From positions 1-39,546 of the IMG/VR virus record IMGVR_UViG_3300005526_000016: 39,546 nucleotides of DNA; one strand, written 5' to 3'. The position numbers were made by a program, and so were the translations under genes. This stretch comes from a virus. Shown piece by piece: positions 24,783 to 31,153 of the stretch. The first letter of the stretch is position 1, and each line of letters starts with the position of its first letter. The notes under the pieces were generated by a model. That model was not told the DNA's origin. It made no database searches and was given only the letters and a program-made list of their open reading frames with translations.

Positions 24783-25411
24783 TGGATCGTCAATCCATCA
24801 ATCTTCAAAGTAGCATCGCCAGCACTAACGGCAACGCCGTGACCAGCAAAGCAACCACCACCAAACACCAATCCAATGCTGCCCTGTGCTGCCAAGGCCA
24901 TGTCAAATCCGGCCTGATCGGTTGATTGTCCATTGACATTGATCCACTTGGACAACAGCAGCGGCACAGCCCATGAAACTCTGCCCACAGCCAACGCTTG
25001 CCGCTCTTGTGAAAACCAGCGCATCGAGGGCGCAAATCCGGTATCGCCAATCTGATGGATCAGGAGCGATAACGCAGGAGGCCCGCCGCATGTATTGTTC
25101 GGGCTATCATTCACGAATGACGTGTTGTCGCCGGTTATCTCATAGCTCAGCAGCAGCGAGTCCTTGCCGGTAAGGGCAGTTCCCGTGTGCTTCTCGACAT
25201 AGCTGATCCAGCACGTCGAGGCCGATGCGCACTGCGGCAGGCTGATCGTGGGCGGATCGGCCAATACCACATAGCCCATGCTGCCTTCCGTGATGGCCCA
25301 GCCGGCCGCCGGCTGCGGTAGCACAGGCGTTGGCGAAGGCGGGGAAGGTGTCGGGCTCGATCCGCCACAGCCAACAAGCAGAAATGCAAGCAGTAGAGCG
25401 AGCGCCCTCAA
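24779..25411 (-). CDS. Phage-encoded lipoprotein
   Basis: From a TTG start at 25411 (TTGA overlap with the upstream stop) the product has 210 residues. It starts with a lipoprotein signal (MRALALLLAFLLVGCGGSS; lipid-carrying Cys at 15) and a Ser/Pro/Thr-rich stalk (SPTPSPPSPTPVLPQP). A beta-rich domain with cysteine pairs follows. It would sit on the outer or inner membrane. Phage lipoproteins often block receptors or DNA entry of other phages; here that is only a suggestion. A GTG at 25450 would extend the N-terminus and spoil the signal. Confidence 0.6.
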   Translation of the reverse strand: MRALALLLAFLLVGCGGSSPTPSPPSPTPVLPQPAAGWAITEGSMGYVVLADPPTISLPQCASASTCWISYVEKHTGTALTGKDSLLLSYEITGDNTSFVNDSPNNTCGGPPALSLLIHQIGDTGFAPSMRWFSQERQALAVGRVSWAVPLLLSKWINVNGQSTDQAGFDMALAAQGSIGLVFGGGCFAGHGVAVSAGDATLKIDGLTIQ

Positions 25412-25557
25412 TTGATCGGCCCGCTCGGCATGAAATAGGCAATCCAGCACGCCACCACGACGACGATGATAGCCACCACGGCGCCGTGCAGCGAAACGAG
25501 CGGCACACGCTTGGGCAGCGGCGCGTGCTTAGCCGTGGATCGGCGGCCCAAAGGCAT
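25408..25557 (-). CDS. Small single-TM protein (49 residues)
   Basis: The product has a basic N-terminus (MPLGRRSTAKHAPLPKR) and one long membrane helix (about residues 25-43, AVVAIIVVVVACWIAYFM), so the N-terminus is expected inside. It overlaps the two-TM gene by 29 nt and the lipoprotein start as TTGA. The arrangement of an inner-membrane protein before a lipoprotein recalls spanin pairs, but no coiled coil is present, so that is only a possibility. Confidence 0.5.
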   Translation of the reverse strand: MPLGRRSTAKHAPLPKRVPLVSLHGAVVAIIVVVVACWIAYFMPSGPIN

Positions 25558-25690
25558 GCCAGCCAAGCAGCAGCAACAGGATGAACAGCAACAGATTACC
25601 GCCGACGAGGTAGTGATTGGGCCATGTTACCCATAGCCCAAACACCAGCCAAAGCAGCATCAATATCCAGAATGCGAGGCCGAGCGTCAT
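25529..25690 (-). CDS. Two-TM small protein, holin candidate
   Basis: The 53-residue product has two membrane segments (LAFWILMLLWLVFGLWVTW and GGNLLLFILLLLLGWHAF) with a short polar turn (PNHYLV). Two-TM proteins of this size include class II holins, and I recall similar short proteins in alphaproteobacterial phages. It begins TGATG after the 163-residue gene. The endolysin-like gene is 25 kb away at the other end of the operon, so the holin assignment is uncertain. Confidence 0.6.
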   Translation of the reverse strand: MTLGLAFWILMLLWLVFGLWVTWPNHYLVGGNLLLFILLLLLGWHAFGPPIHG

Positions 25691-26181
25691 CACACCACCG
25701 CTACAACCTTGCGATCGAGGTCCACGATCATGATCTTGTCGTCCACTAGGCAATAACTGCACCCGGCAAGATCGGGATGTGCCGCCACAACCGCGGCTGG
25801 CACAGGCGTCGTCACCAAGTTCACCGGCACCGGATCGCCCTTCTCCTGCAAGAAAGCGTCCTTGGCTACCTTGGTAACGGTAGCCGTTGCCATGGCCTTG
25901 CGCTCGTCCGCAGTAAGCGGCGTGGGCTTTAGCTCCTTGCCGAGCGCCCAGCGCAGCTCAGCAAGCTCCGCGGGCGTCCGAGGCGTGTTGTGTTCGAGCC
26001 CGAAGGCATAGCCGGCAATCAGGCTGTCCACCCGCTGCTCTTTGGTCGGCTCTTTGACGTGCGGCGGCTTGCGGGCCGCCCTCGCCGCGGGTGCCGCGGC
26101 GTCATGAGGCGCAGGCGTGGGCACAATCGGCTTGCCGGTCATCGGATCATAGCGCGTGGCCGGCGTATCAACGTTAGTCAT
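25690..26181 (-). CDS. Unknown protein with DUF1236-like C-terminus
   Basis: The 163-residue product has a Pro/Ala-rich N-terminal part (residues 1-45) and a middle helix (TADERKAMATATVTKVAKDAF). It closes with YCLVDDKIMIVDLDRKVVAVV, which resembles the end of alphaproteobacterial DUF1236 proteins. In that family the motif is periplasmic, but there is no signal peptide here. It lies between terminase and the small membrane genes and is coupled on both sides. Confidence 0.5.
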   Translation of the reverse strand: MTNVDTPATRYDPMTGKPIVPTPAPHDAAAPAARAARKPPHVKEPTKEQRVDSLIAGYAFGLEHNTPRTPAELAELRWALGKELKPTPLTADERKAMATATVTKVAKDAFLQEKGDPVPVNLVTTPVPAAVVAAHPDLAGCSYCLVDDKIMIVDLDRKVVAVV

Positions 26182-26366
26182 GGTCTTGGTCTCCTCTGTT
26201 GTATTCTCAGTCCGTTATATGGCACGAAGTCCGGCATTGGTTTGTCGTTTTCAATCGCATCAATCTGCTTGCGAAGTTGATACGATGCATTCCGCATAAC
26301 AGCCCACATCACCATTTCTTCCTGTAACAAAGGAAGCCAGAACTCAAATGGTTTTGAAGCTCTCAT
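26178..26366 (-). CDS. Small helical protein after terminase
   Basis: The 62-residue product contains FEFWLPLLQEEMVMWAVMRN, a short amphipathic helix, then a charged tail with PDFVPYNGLR. The ATG at 26366 has AGGA about 9 nt upstream and overlaps the end of terminase by 23 nt. ATGA joins it to the next gene. Unknown function. Confidence 0.5.
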   Translation of the reverse strand: MRASKPFEFWLPLLQEEMVMWAVMRNASYQLRKQIDAIENDKPMPDFVPYNGLRIQQRRPRP

Positions 26367-27876
26367 GCGTATCGTCCTCATACGTCCGCCAGCCATCCTT
26401 GACTTCCTGCGGCTCAGGCTTGGCATGCAGCCATGGACGACTCATGCACGCATAACGCCATTCGTCGGCCGCATGATCCTCGCCGCTCACGTCCTCCGCT
26501 CGCGCCTCGTCATGCTGCAGCGTCGGGATCGTCCGAATGCTGTCGGTGCAGGTCTCAAAGCAATAGATCATCGGCCGGCCGTCTTGCCCGATGATGCGCT
26601 GCCGCATGGCGTCCCAGCCGCCCATAGCGCCGCCTCGATCCGTGCCGCTAACGCGTGGCACCTTCGAGTTGTCCGCCGGGCGGAACGCGATGCACTTCTT
26701 GCCAATGAGAGCAGTGTTGATACGCTCGGCAATGGACGGGCCGCCGTCCTCGTTGAAGGCCGACGGGTCGAGGACGCCGTACGAAAGTGCAGGATCGTCG
26801 CGCTCACGTTGCGCTATGCCTTCGCCAACTTGTTCCGCAGTGAGCTTAGCCTTGCCGCCACCGACTCCGTACCATTCTCGATATCGGACAAGCGCACCGC
26901 GGGGAAGCGTACGCGATCGAGCGCCGCCATTTCCTCTTCCGTCCAGTTCACCCGGAAACCGGAAATCATCCTGGACGACTGCCCACCATCCAACGCTGAA
27001 CGGGCTGTAGCTGCCCCAATCGGCAGAGCGAAAGCGCAGCCAATCCACTGGAACAGTGAACGGCGGGATAATGTTCTTTTCACTCCAACAGTCAAAGAAT
27101 GCTCCCTCAATCGCTGTCCAATCGCCTTCTAGCCACGCCTTGACCAGTTGGGCTGATCCGACCAAATGCAATCGTCCGATATAGCCAGGGTCCTGCGTGA
27201 CAAGGATTTTGTTGTCGGTAATCCGCGAAGGAATGACCGCAATCGTATGCGTCTCACCTGTCGGTAATGCGCGCTGTATAAGCCGCGGCTTGCGCGGGAA
27301 TGGATGAAGTTTGTAGCGATCAAGTATCCAATGCTGACCAGGCCCACCAGGATTAGCAGTAAGAATGAGCTGAACAGGAACAGAATGAGCAGAACGCAAC
27401 ACACCGAATAGGCGATCGATTGCAGCAGGAGTTTCATATTGGCCTGCCTCTTCTACCCATGCGTCGGTGACGTTTCGGCCTTGGTATTCTCCGGCGTCGG
27501 CAACGCTTTCAAGATAGCGGAAGCTGATTCTACCGCCGTGAGGCATTTTCCAATGAGGGACTGGTGAACCAATATACTTGCCTCCAAGCGGTCCATATAT
27601 CTCTTTGCTTCGCTCAATTGCGTCCTCAAAGCTGACAGTTGATCTGCGGAAGCCGATGGCGTTGAAGTGCCGTCCATAGTCCTGCTCTTTGATGGCCCAC
27701 TTGCCGAGCACGCCGTCCGTTTTGCCGCCGCCGCGGGCGCCGCCGAAGAACACCTCCTCGCATGGGCACTCAATGAGAGCGTGCTGAGGGCCCGACTGCG
27801 GCCGCCAGACGACTATCCTCTTCGGCGCTATGCTTGGTTTGCCAGTCGGCTGCGTTCGGCTGTCGTTCAATGACAT
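26344..27876 (-). CDS. terL: Terminase large subunit
   Basis: The 510-residue protein powers genome packaging and cuts the concatemer. Visible motifs are a Walker A variant FFGGARGGGKT (about 43-53), Walker B DAWVEEAG (138-145), the coupling motif LTANPGG (172-178), and the nuclease start SADWGS (Asp at about 286), with a further acidic motif (YGVLDPSAF) later. The start is uncertain: ATG 27876 gives a 107-nt overlap with the small subunit, and ATG 27927 adds 17 basic residues and a longer overlap. Neither has a ribosome-binding site, so coupling to the small subunit is likely. Confidence 0.9.
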   Translation of the reverse strand: MSLNDSRTQPTGKPSIAPKRIVVWRPQSGPQHALIECPCEEVFFGGARGGGKTDGVLGKWAIKEQDYGRHFNAIGFRRSTVSFEDAIERSKEIYGPLGGKYIGSPVPHWKMPHGGRISFRYLESVADAGEYQGRNVTDAWVEEAGQYETPAAIDRLFGVLRSAHSVPVQLILTANPGGPGQHWILDRYKLHPFPRKPRLIQRALPTGETHTIAVIPSRITDNKILVTQDPGYIGRLHLVGSAQLVKAWLEGDWTAIEGAFFDCWSEKNIIPPFTVPVDWLRFRSADWGSYSPFSVGWWAVVQDDFRFPGELDGRGNGGARSRTLPRGALVRYREWYGVGGGKAKLTAEQVGEGIAQRERDDPALSYGVLDPSAFNEDGGPSIAERINTALIGKKCIAFRPADNSKVPRVSGTDRGGAMGGWDAMRQRIIGQDGRPMIYCFETCTDSIRTIPTLQHDEARAEDVSGEDHAADEWRYACMSRPWLHAKPEPQEVKDGWRTYEDDTHESFKTI

Positions 27877-28219
27877 GTTCGGTGGTTTCGACTTTTGCTT
27901 CCTGCTTTTCGACGTAGAGGCCGGCATAGATTGACTTGAGCTTTAGGCCTGCGATCGCGGCCGAGTATTGCTCTTTGCCTTCGGCGCCTTGCAGGAGACG
28001 ATCGGCTTCCTCGATTAGCGAAGCTATTGTTATTTCGGCCTTTTCAACTGCTGGCGCTTGTAATTCGTCAATCCTTCGTCGTATTTCGTCGCTTTTCGTC
28101 AAACGTGTTGAATTGCGTGCATCCTTGATGCCAGCTAACTCCATTGCTTCTGTTGCAGTTTTGCCTTGTGCAAACTCCTGGCAAAATCGTTCATGACGTT
28201 GGTTGCGGAGGATGCCCAT
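27770..28219 (-). CDS. Terminase small subunit
   Basis: The 149-residue protein begins with a helix-turn-helix-like segment (RHERFCQEFAQGKTATEAMELAGIKDARNSTRL..SDEIRRRI) typical of small terminase subunits, followed by helical oligomerisation segments. It recognises phage DNA for packaging. Its last 35 codons overlap the large-subunit gene in another frame, so both frames are under constraint there. Confidence 0.8.
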   Translation of the reverse strand: MGILRNQRHERFCQEFAQGKTATEAMELAGIKDARNSTRLTKSDEIRRRIDELQAPAVEKAEITIASLIEEADRLLQGAEGKEQYSAAIAGLKLKSIYAGLYVEKQEAKVETTEHVIERQPNAADWQTKHSAEEDSRLAAAVGPSARSH

Positions 28220-28407
28220 CAGTCCCTTGCCATACGGTATGCCAACAGCATGCGGTCAATGCCATCAATGAAGTGCTTGCGAGCAAGCTGTGGATTGTCT
28301 CCCGATAGCATCATCGTCACGGAGGCCGAGCATAGCGCCGCCATGGCGGTTTCTGGCGGTTCCCCTTGATTGCGCAGCCAAGCGAGCAATTTTTCGGACA
28401 GGCTCAT
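28219..28407 (-). CDS. Small helical protein upstream of terminase
   Basis: The 62-residue product is mostly helical (SEKLLAWLRNQGEPPETAMA, then RKHFIDGIDRMLLAYRM). It starts in an ATGA overlap with a one-TM gene and its stop abuts the small terminase start. The longer frame to 28521 is discarded because it lies over the TM gene. No family is recognised. Confidence 0.5.
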   Translation of the reverse strand: MSLSEKLLAWLRNQGEPPETAMAALCSASVTMMLSGDNPQLARKHFIDGIDRMLLAYRMARD

Positions 28408-28526
28408 AACTGCAATCCCATAGCCAGGATCAGCATGTGAAACCGATGCTTTGTGCTCGTGAAGAACGCTGTTGCGAAAAACAGGATGATGATGGTCCAT
28501 AGGACGATACAGCGTAGCCATTTCAT
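28404..28526 (-). CDS. Single-TM microprotein (40 residues)
   Basis: The product reads MKWLRCIVLWTIIILFFATA, then FFTSTKHRFHMLILAMGLQL, with one strong membrane helix. It is joined by ATGA overlaps at both ends, which is good evidence in this operon even though the ribosome-binding site is weak. Unknown role; candidates are holin-like or exclusion peptides. Confidence 0.55.
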   Translation of the reverse strand: MKWLRCIVLWTIIILFFATAFFTSTKHRFHMLILAMGLQL

Positions 28527-28612
28527 ATCAGGCCAATGATGCGCGCGAGCAAAGCTGCGGCTTGTAACGCAAGGAAGAACTCGATTGCCCTACAAGCCGC
28601 TACGTCGGTCAG
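28523..28612 (-). CDS. Candidate CTG-start TM microprotein (29 residues)
   Basis: A frame beginning at CTG, overlapping the previous stop as CTGA and ending ATGA with the next gene, would encode LTDVAACRAIEFFLALQAAA, then LLARIIGLI, a membrane helix. GGAG lies about 10 nt before the CTG. It exactly fills an 82-nt gap. CTG starts are rare, so this is a proposal, not a firm gene. Confidence 0.3.
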   Translation of the reverse strand: MTDVAACRAIEFFLALQAAALLARIIGLI

Positions 28613-28944
28613 CCGGAGGATGCTCCATCGCGAAGCCTTTTCAGTGATTTCTTGCCGAAGTTCTCAAGCCTGAGCAATTCGCTGTCTGATAAAGAGGCCA
28701 ACTGCTCGCGCGTCATGCCAAGCCTTTCACGGCAGTTCTCAATTCGAGATTCAATGGATTTCTCTGCTTGGACCTTCCATTGTTCGGGAGTTCGACGCTT
28801 TTTAGCTTCGACAAGTTTTTGCCGATGGGCATCATTGAACCACGTTGGAGGCCGTGATTTTCCCAAAGGGGGCTTATGGGGCCAATGTGGCCAATAATGC
28901 GCAAGCTCCTCCTCGCTCATAAGCCTCGGCAAATCGTCATCCAT
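28609..28944 (-). CDS. Small protein ending in an RpoA-CTD-like helix-hairpin-helix
   Basis: This 111-residue protein has a Trp/His/Pro-rich N-terminus (AHYWPHWPHKPPLGKSRPP), a basic helical middle, and a C-terminal segment SLSDSELLRLENFGKKSLKR (84-103). That segment matches the helix-hairpin-helix of the RNA polymerase alpha C-terminal domain, which typically reads ELL.i.NFG.KSL.EI. This motif contacts DNA or partner proteins. A regulatory role is therefore possible. It sits among small genes upstream of terminase. Confidence 0.55.
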   Translation of the reverse strand: MDDDLPRLMSEEELAHYWPHWPHKPPLGKSRPPTWFNDAHRQKLVEAKKRRTPEQWKVQAEKSIESRIENCRERLGMTREQLASLSDSELLRLENFGKKSLKRLRDGASSG

Positions 28945-28946
28945 CG

Positions 28947-29351
28947 TCAGCCGACAACCTCAAGCCGTGTCTGCTCTTTAGCTTCCTGCTCGGTCTTGGG
29001 AGCGGCTGGAAGTTGTAGGACGGTTGCGAGCTGTCCTGCCGGAAAATAGGTCAGCAGGCATACCTCGCCGTCCGGGAACTCGAGCGCGTCGTGGTGGGTG
29101 CGCTCAGTCTCCTTGTTGATCTGGCGAAAGATTGCAACGTGATGCTTGGCCTTTTCACTATTCTGGAATGGATTGGCTCTTTTCTCGAAGGCGATTTCAG
29201 TGCCCGGAAGAACGCAAACTGCCGTCCGAGGATACTCTTGATCGTCTGCGCTGGCGAAGCCGCCGGTGCCGGTGCCGAAATTGTGAGTTACGAGCTTGTC
29301 ACCTACCGCCGCGGGGCGAGATTTGACGTTTTGCAAGCTATAATCGCACAT
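28947..29351 (-). CDS. Conserved MCDYSL-family protein
   Basis: The 134-residue protein opens MCDYSLQNVKSRPAAVGDKL and contains VCVLPGTEIAFEK and a His-rich segment. I recall many Bradyrhizobium and related chromosomal proteins with this MCDYSL..SRPA.VGDKL start and the LPGTEVAFE motif, of unknown function. It supports a Rhizobiales host. The ATG has AAAGGAG upstream, one of the better sites in this part of the operon. Confidence 0.65.
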   Translation of the reverse strand: MCDYSLQNVKSRPAAVGDKLVTHNFGTGTGGFASADDQEYPRTAVCVLPGTEIAFEKRANPFQNSEKAKHHVAIFRQINKETERTHHDALEFPDGEVCLLTYFPAGQLATVLQLPAAPKTEQEAKEQTRLEVVG

Positions 29352-29363
29352 TTCTGTCTCCTT

Positions 29364-29606
29364 TCATGATCCCCCTCTGCGAGCGCGGTCTAATGCCGAA
29401 TGGCCGGTGACAAGTTTGTCAGATACCCTGCTGCTGTTGCTTACCTTGCCGCGATGGCGGCCGGAATTAGCTCTACTGAGAAGCTTCGAGCCCTTGTCGG
29501 CCTGATTAAAGTCCCGCCCTACGCTTTGCGGCACGCCGCCGTAGCCACCCGGCGTATGAGCAGCGGCTGCCATCAGGCGCGCTTGTGCAGGCGATTTGGA
29601 GGGCAT
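29364..29606 (-). CDS. Small conserved phage protein (PSKSPAQ family)
   Basis: The 80-residue basic protein begins PSKSPAQARLMAAAAHTPG and contains VPQSVGRDFNQADK, a pattern I recall from many short phage proteins in early-to-structural junctions. Function is unknown. The tail is Ser/Arg-rich. The stop of this gene is 12 nt from the MCDYSL-family start. Confidence 0.6.
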   Translation of the reverse strand: MPSKSPAQARLMAAAAHTPGGYGGVPQSVGRDFNQADKGSKLLSRANSGRHRGKVSNSSRVSDKLVTGHSALDRARRGGS

Positions 29607-29807
29607 CTAGCGATCGTCCTCGACGCGCTTGATGGTTTGACTTGCGGGATCGATCCACCAGCAATCGCCGTCGACATCGGTCACAAAGCAGGCTTTCTCG
29701 ATGATGGTTCCCTCTTCCAGGCGCGGCGCGAGCTTGCGATCTTCATCGCGAAGCGCCGCCGCCGCTTGGACGGGATCGGCAATGTAATCTCGAAATTTAC
29801 CGTTCAT
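29607..29807 (-). CDS. Small unknown protein
   Basis: A 66-residue product with a helical first half (DPVQAAAALRDEDRKLAPRL) and a beta hairpin (TIIEKACFVTDVDGDCWWIDP). Starts at the stop of the preceding gene (shared base) and ends next to the PSKSPAQ gene. No family is recognised. Confidence 0.5.
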   Translation of the reverse strand: MNGKFRDYIADPVQAAAALRDEDRKLAPRLEEGTIIEKACFVTDVDGDCWWIDPASQTIKRVEDDR

Positions 29808-30151
29808 TACGCAGCCGGTGTGTTAGCGACAACCGCGGCTGCGAGCTGTGCGGCTCGTGCCTTGAGCCCATCCGCAAGCGCTTGCACGCGCGTGATGGTG
29901 GCTGGGTCAGTCGTGGTGAGTTTCAGCGCCGCGATCTGCTGCGATAGCGTGTTGAGCAATGCCTCGACTGCATCCTCGGCATCGCTGTTCGCCTTTGCGT
30001 TGGTTTCGGCCTGCGCCAGTACGTCCTCAAGCTGTCCCATGATTTCATTTCCCTTGTGCAAGACCTTGAATAACAGATTGAGGACTCGGTCTAATTTGTC
30101 TTCAATCCGATTGAGATTATCACCCCAAAAACCAGCGCCCTGATAGCTCAT
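29807..30151 (-). CDS. Coiled-coil protein
   Basis: The 114-residue protein has two long helices: NLNRIEDKLDRVLNLLFKVL, and a second running from about residue 40 to the end that includes AEDAVEALLNTLSQQIAALK and RVQALADGLKARAAQLAAAV. Similar Ala-rich coiled-coil proteins are frequent in phages near lysis or head genes. Unknown function; oligomeric structural or scaffold-like role is possible. Confidence 0.55.
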   Translation of the reverse strand: MSYQGAGFWGDNLNRIEDKLDRVLNLLFKVLHKGNEIMGQLEDVLAQAETNAKANSDAEDAVEALLNTLSQQIAALKLTTTDPATITRVQALADGLKARAAQLAAAVVANTPAA

Positions 30152-30154
30152 TTG

Positions 30155-30619
30155 CTACCGCTCGTTGCTATTGGGTCCGCCGTAGTAATACTTACCGTCG
30201 CCGCCCTTGTTGGTGTCGCTGCCGCCGGAATTGCCTCGCGTACGATAGCGAAGATTGCCCTTTTTCACTTTGGAGCTGGCAGGAAACTTCTTGGCGTTGC
30301 CAGGAGCGTTGATAGCGTCCCGCGTTGGTTGACCACCCTTGGCGCTCTTGTATTCGCCCTTGCCGGCATGACCGCCAACGCCAATGACCCAACCCTTTGC
30401 GATCTGCGTCCGGTGCTGCTGCTCGCGATTGTTGATTTCGTTCTTGGGCACCTTGCCCTTGTCAGGCTTATATTCGTCGGTCGCCTGCGAGCTGTCGAAA
30501 CCCACAACCTTGCCCTTGAGGCCCATTTTGGCCGAGCCTTGGCTAAGGGTCAGCGCACGCGCACGAGCCTTGGGCGAAACCATTCCACGGCTATAGGCGT
30601 GGTCGAGCGTGATCGGCAT
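30155..30619 (-). CDS. Basic Gly/Lys-rich protein
   Basis: From the ATG at 30619 (AAGGA about 10 nt upstream) the product has 154 residues. It is strongly basic, with KARARALTLSQGSAKMGLKG and a Gly/Ser/Asn-rich C-terminus ending in KYYYGGPNSNER. It may bind nucleic acid. In-frame starts at 30628 and 30685 are poorer. No family is recognised. Confidence 0.55.
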   Translation of the reverse strand: MPITLDHAYSRGMVSPKARARALTLSQGSAKMGLKGKVVGFDSSQATDEYKPDKGKVPKNEINNREQQHRTQIAKGWVIGVGGHAGKGEYKSAKGGQPTRDAINAPGNAKKFPASSKVKKGNLRYRTRGNSGGSDTNKGGDGKYYYGGPNSNER

Positions 30620-30624
30620 GACGA

Positions 30625-30753
30625 TCATTCCTTCCTGAATTTTCGCGATAAACCGCCGGCCGCTGCCTGCAAGGTCGAGCGGCAATGCGAGCTACTAACC
30701 AGCTTCGCGGCTGATTGCGATTGCTGAGCCAGCAATAACAAATCAGTTGACAT
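30625..30753 (-). CDS. Small unknown protein (42 residues)
   Basis: The frame starts at an ATG with AGGAG 7 nt upstream and reads MSTDLLLLAQQSQSAAKLVS, ending in a basic tail (SRKFRKE). It overlaps the NusG-like gene by 11 nt and ends 5 nt before the next start, filling a 123-nt gap. The ribosome-binding site is the main evidence. Confidence 0.55.
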   Translation of the reverse strand: MSTDLLLLAQQSQSAAKLVSSSHCRSTLQAAAGGLSRKFRKE

Positions 30754-31153
30754 GGAAGTACTCCTGTTCGCTCAAAATTGCAAGTTCACGGAAGCTCTTG
30801 AGAATTTTCCGCAAACGTCGCTGGTCCCTTGCCGTGTCCCGAAATACAAATTCCCCGTTGCGCTCACGCTCCTGTAATTTTTCAATTTCACACGCCGGAA
30901 CTGGAATAGGTTCTTGCTCGTGCGGTAATATTTCCTGCACGCCGCGAATATTGTGGACAACAGCCAGTTCCTCCGGTGGAATGCACACAAACAAGTAGCG
31001 GGCGAGCAGTGGGCTTGTCCGGGTCACCACCCGCCCGCTAATTTGCCGCTTGCGTGATAGCAGCGGCAAATAGCATTGGAAATTATGTGCGTTCAGGCCA
31101 GCCATGGCTTTGAATTCGCTGGCAATCGCCGTGTAGAGGCAAAACCAGGTCAT
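30743..31153 (-). CDS. NusG-like (NGN domain) transcription factor
   Basis: The 136-residue protein matches the NusG N-terminal domain: MTWFCLYTAIASEFKAMAGL, then NFQCYLPLLSRKRQISGR, and SPLLARYLFVCIPPEELAVV followed by HNIRGVQEIL. NGN domains bind the RNA polymerase clamp and promote readthrough. No KOW domain follows; the C-terminus is a charged helix (RDQRRLRKILKSFRELA). Its place near the head of the leftward operon suggests it modifies polymerase to pass downstream terminators such as that at 12.5 kb. It starts ATGA after the methyltransferase. Confidence 0.8.
   Translation of the reverse strand: MTWFCLYTAIASEFKAMAGLNAHNFQCYLPLLSRKRQISGRVVTRTSPLLARYLFVCIPPEELAVVHNIRGVQEILPHEQEPIPVPACEIEKLQERERNGEFVFRDTARDQRRLRKILKSFRELAILSEQEYFHVN

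Noticed and set aside
25408-25557. Calling the one-TM protein and the lipoprotein a spanin pair.
   Set aside because: The inner-membrane protein lacks the periplasmic coiled coil expected of an i-spanin, and the lipoprotein is much larger than usual o-spanins.
26365-27132. 255-codon plus-strand frame.
   Set aside because: Fully antisense to terminase, whose motifs are certain; no family features.
29400-30143. 247-codon plus-strand frame.
   Set aside because: Covers three small leftward genes that have coupled starts and stops; Ala/Ser-rich shadow composition.
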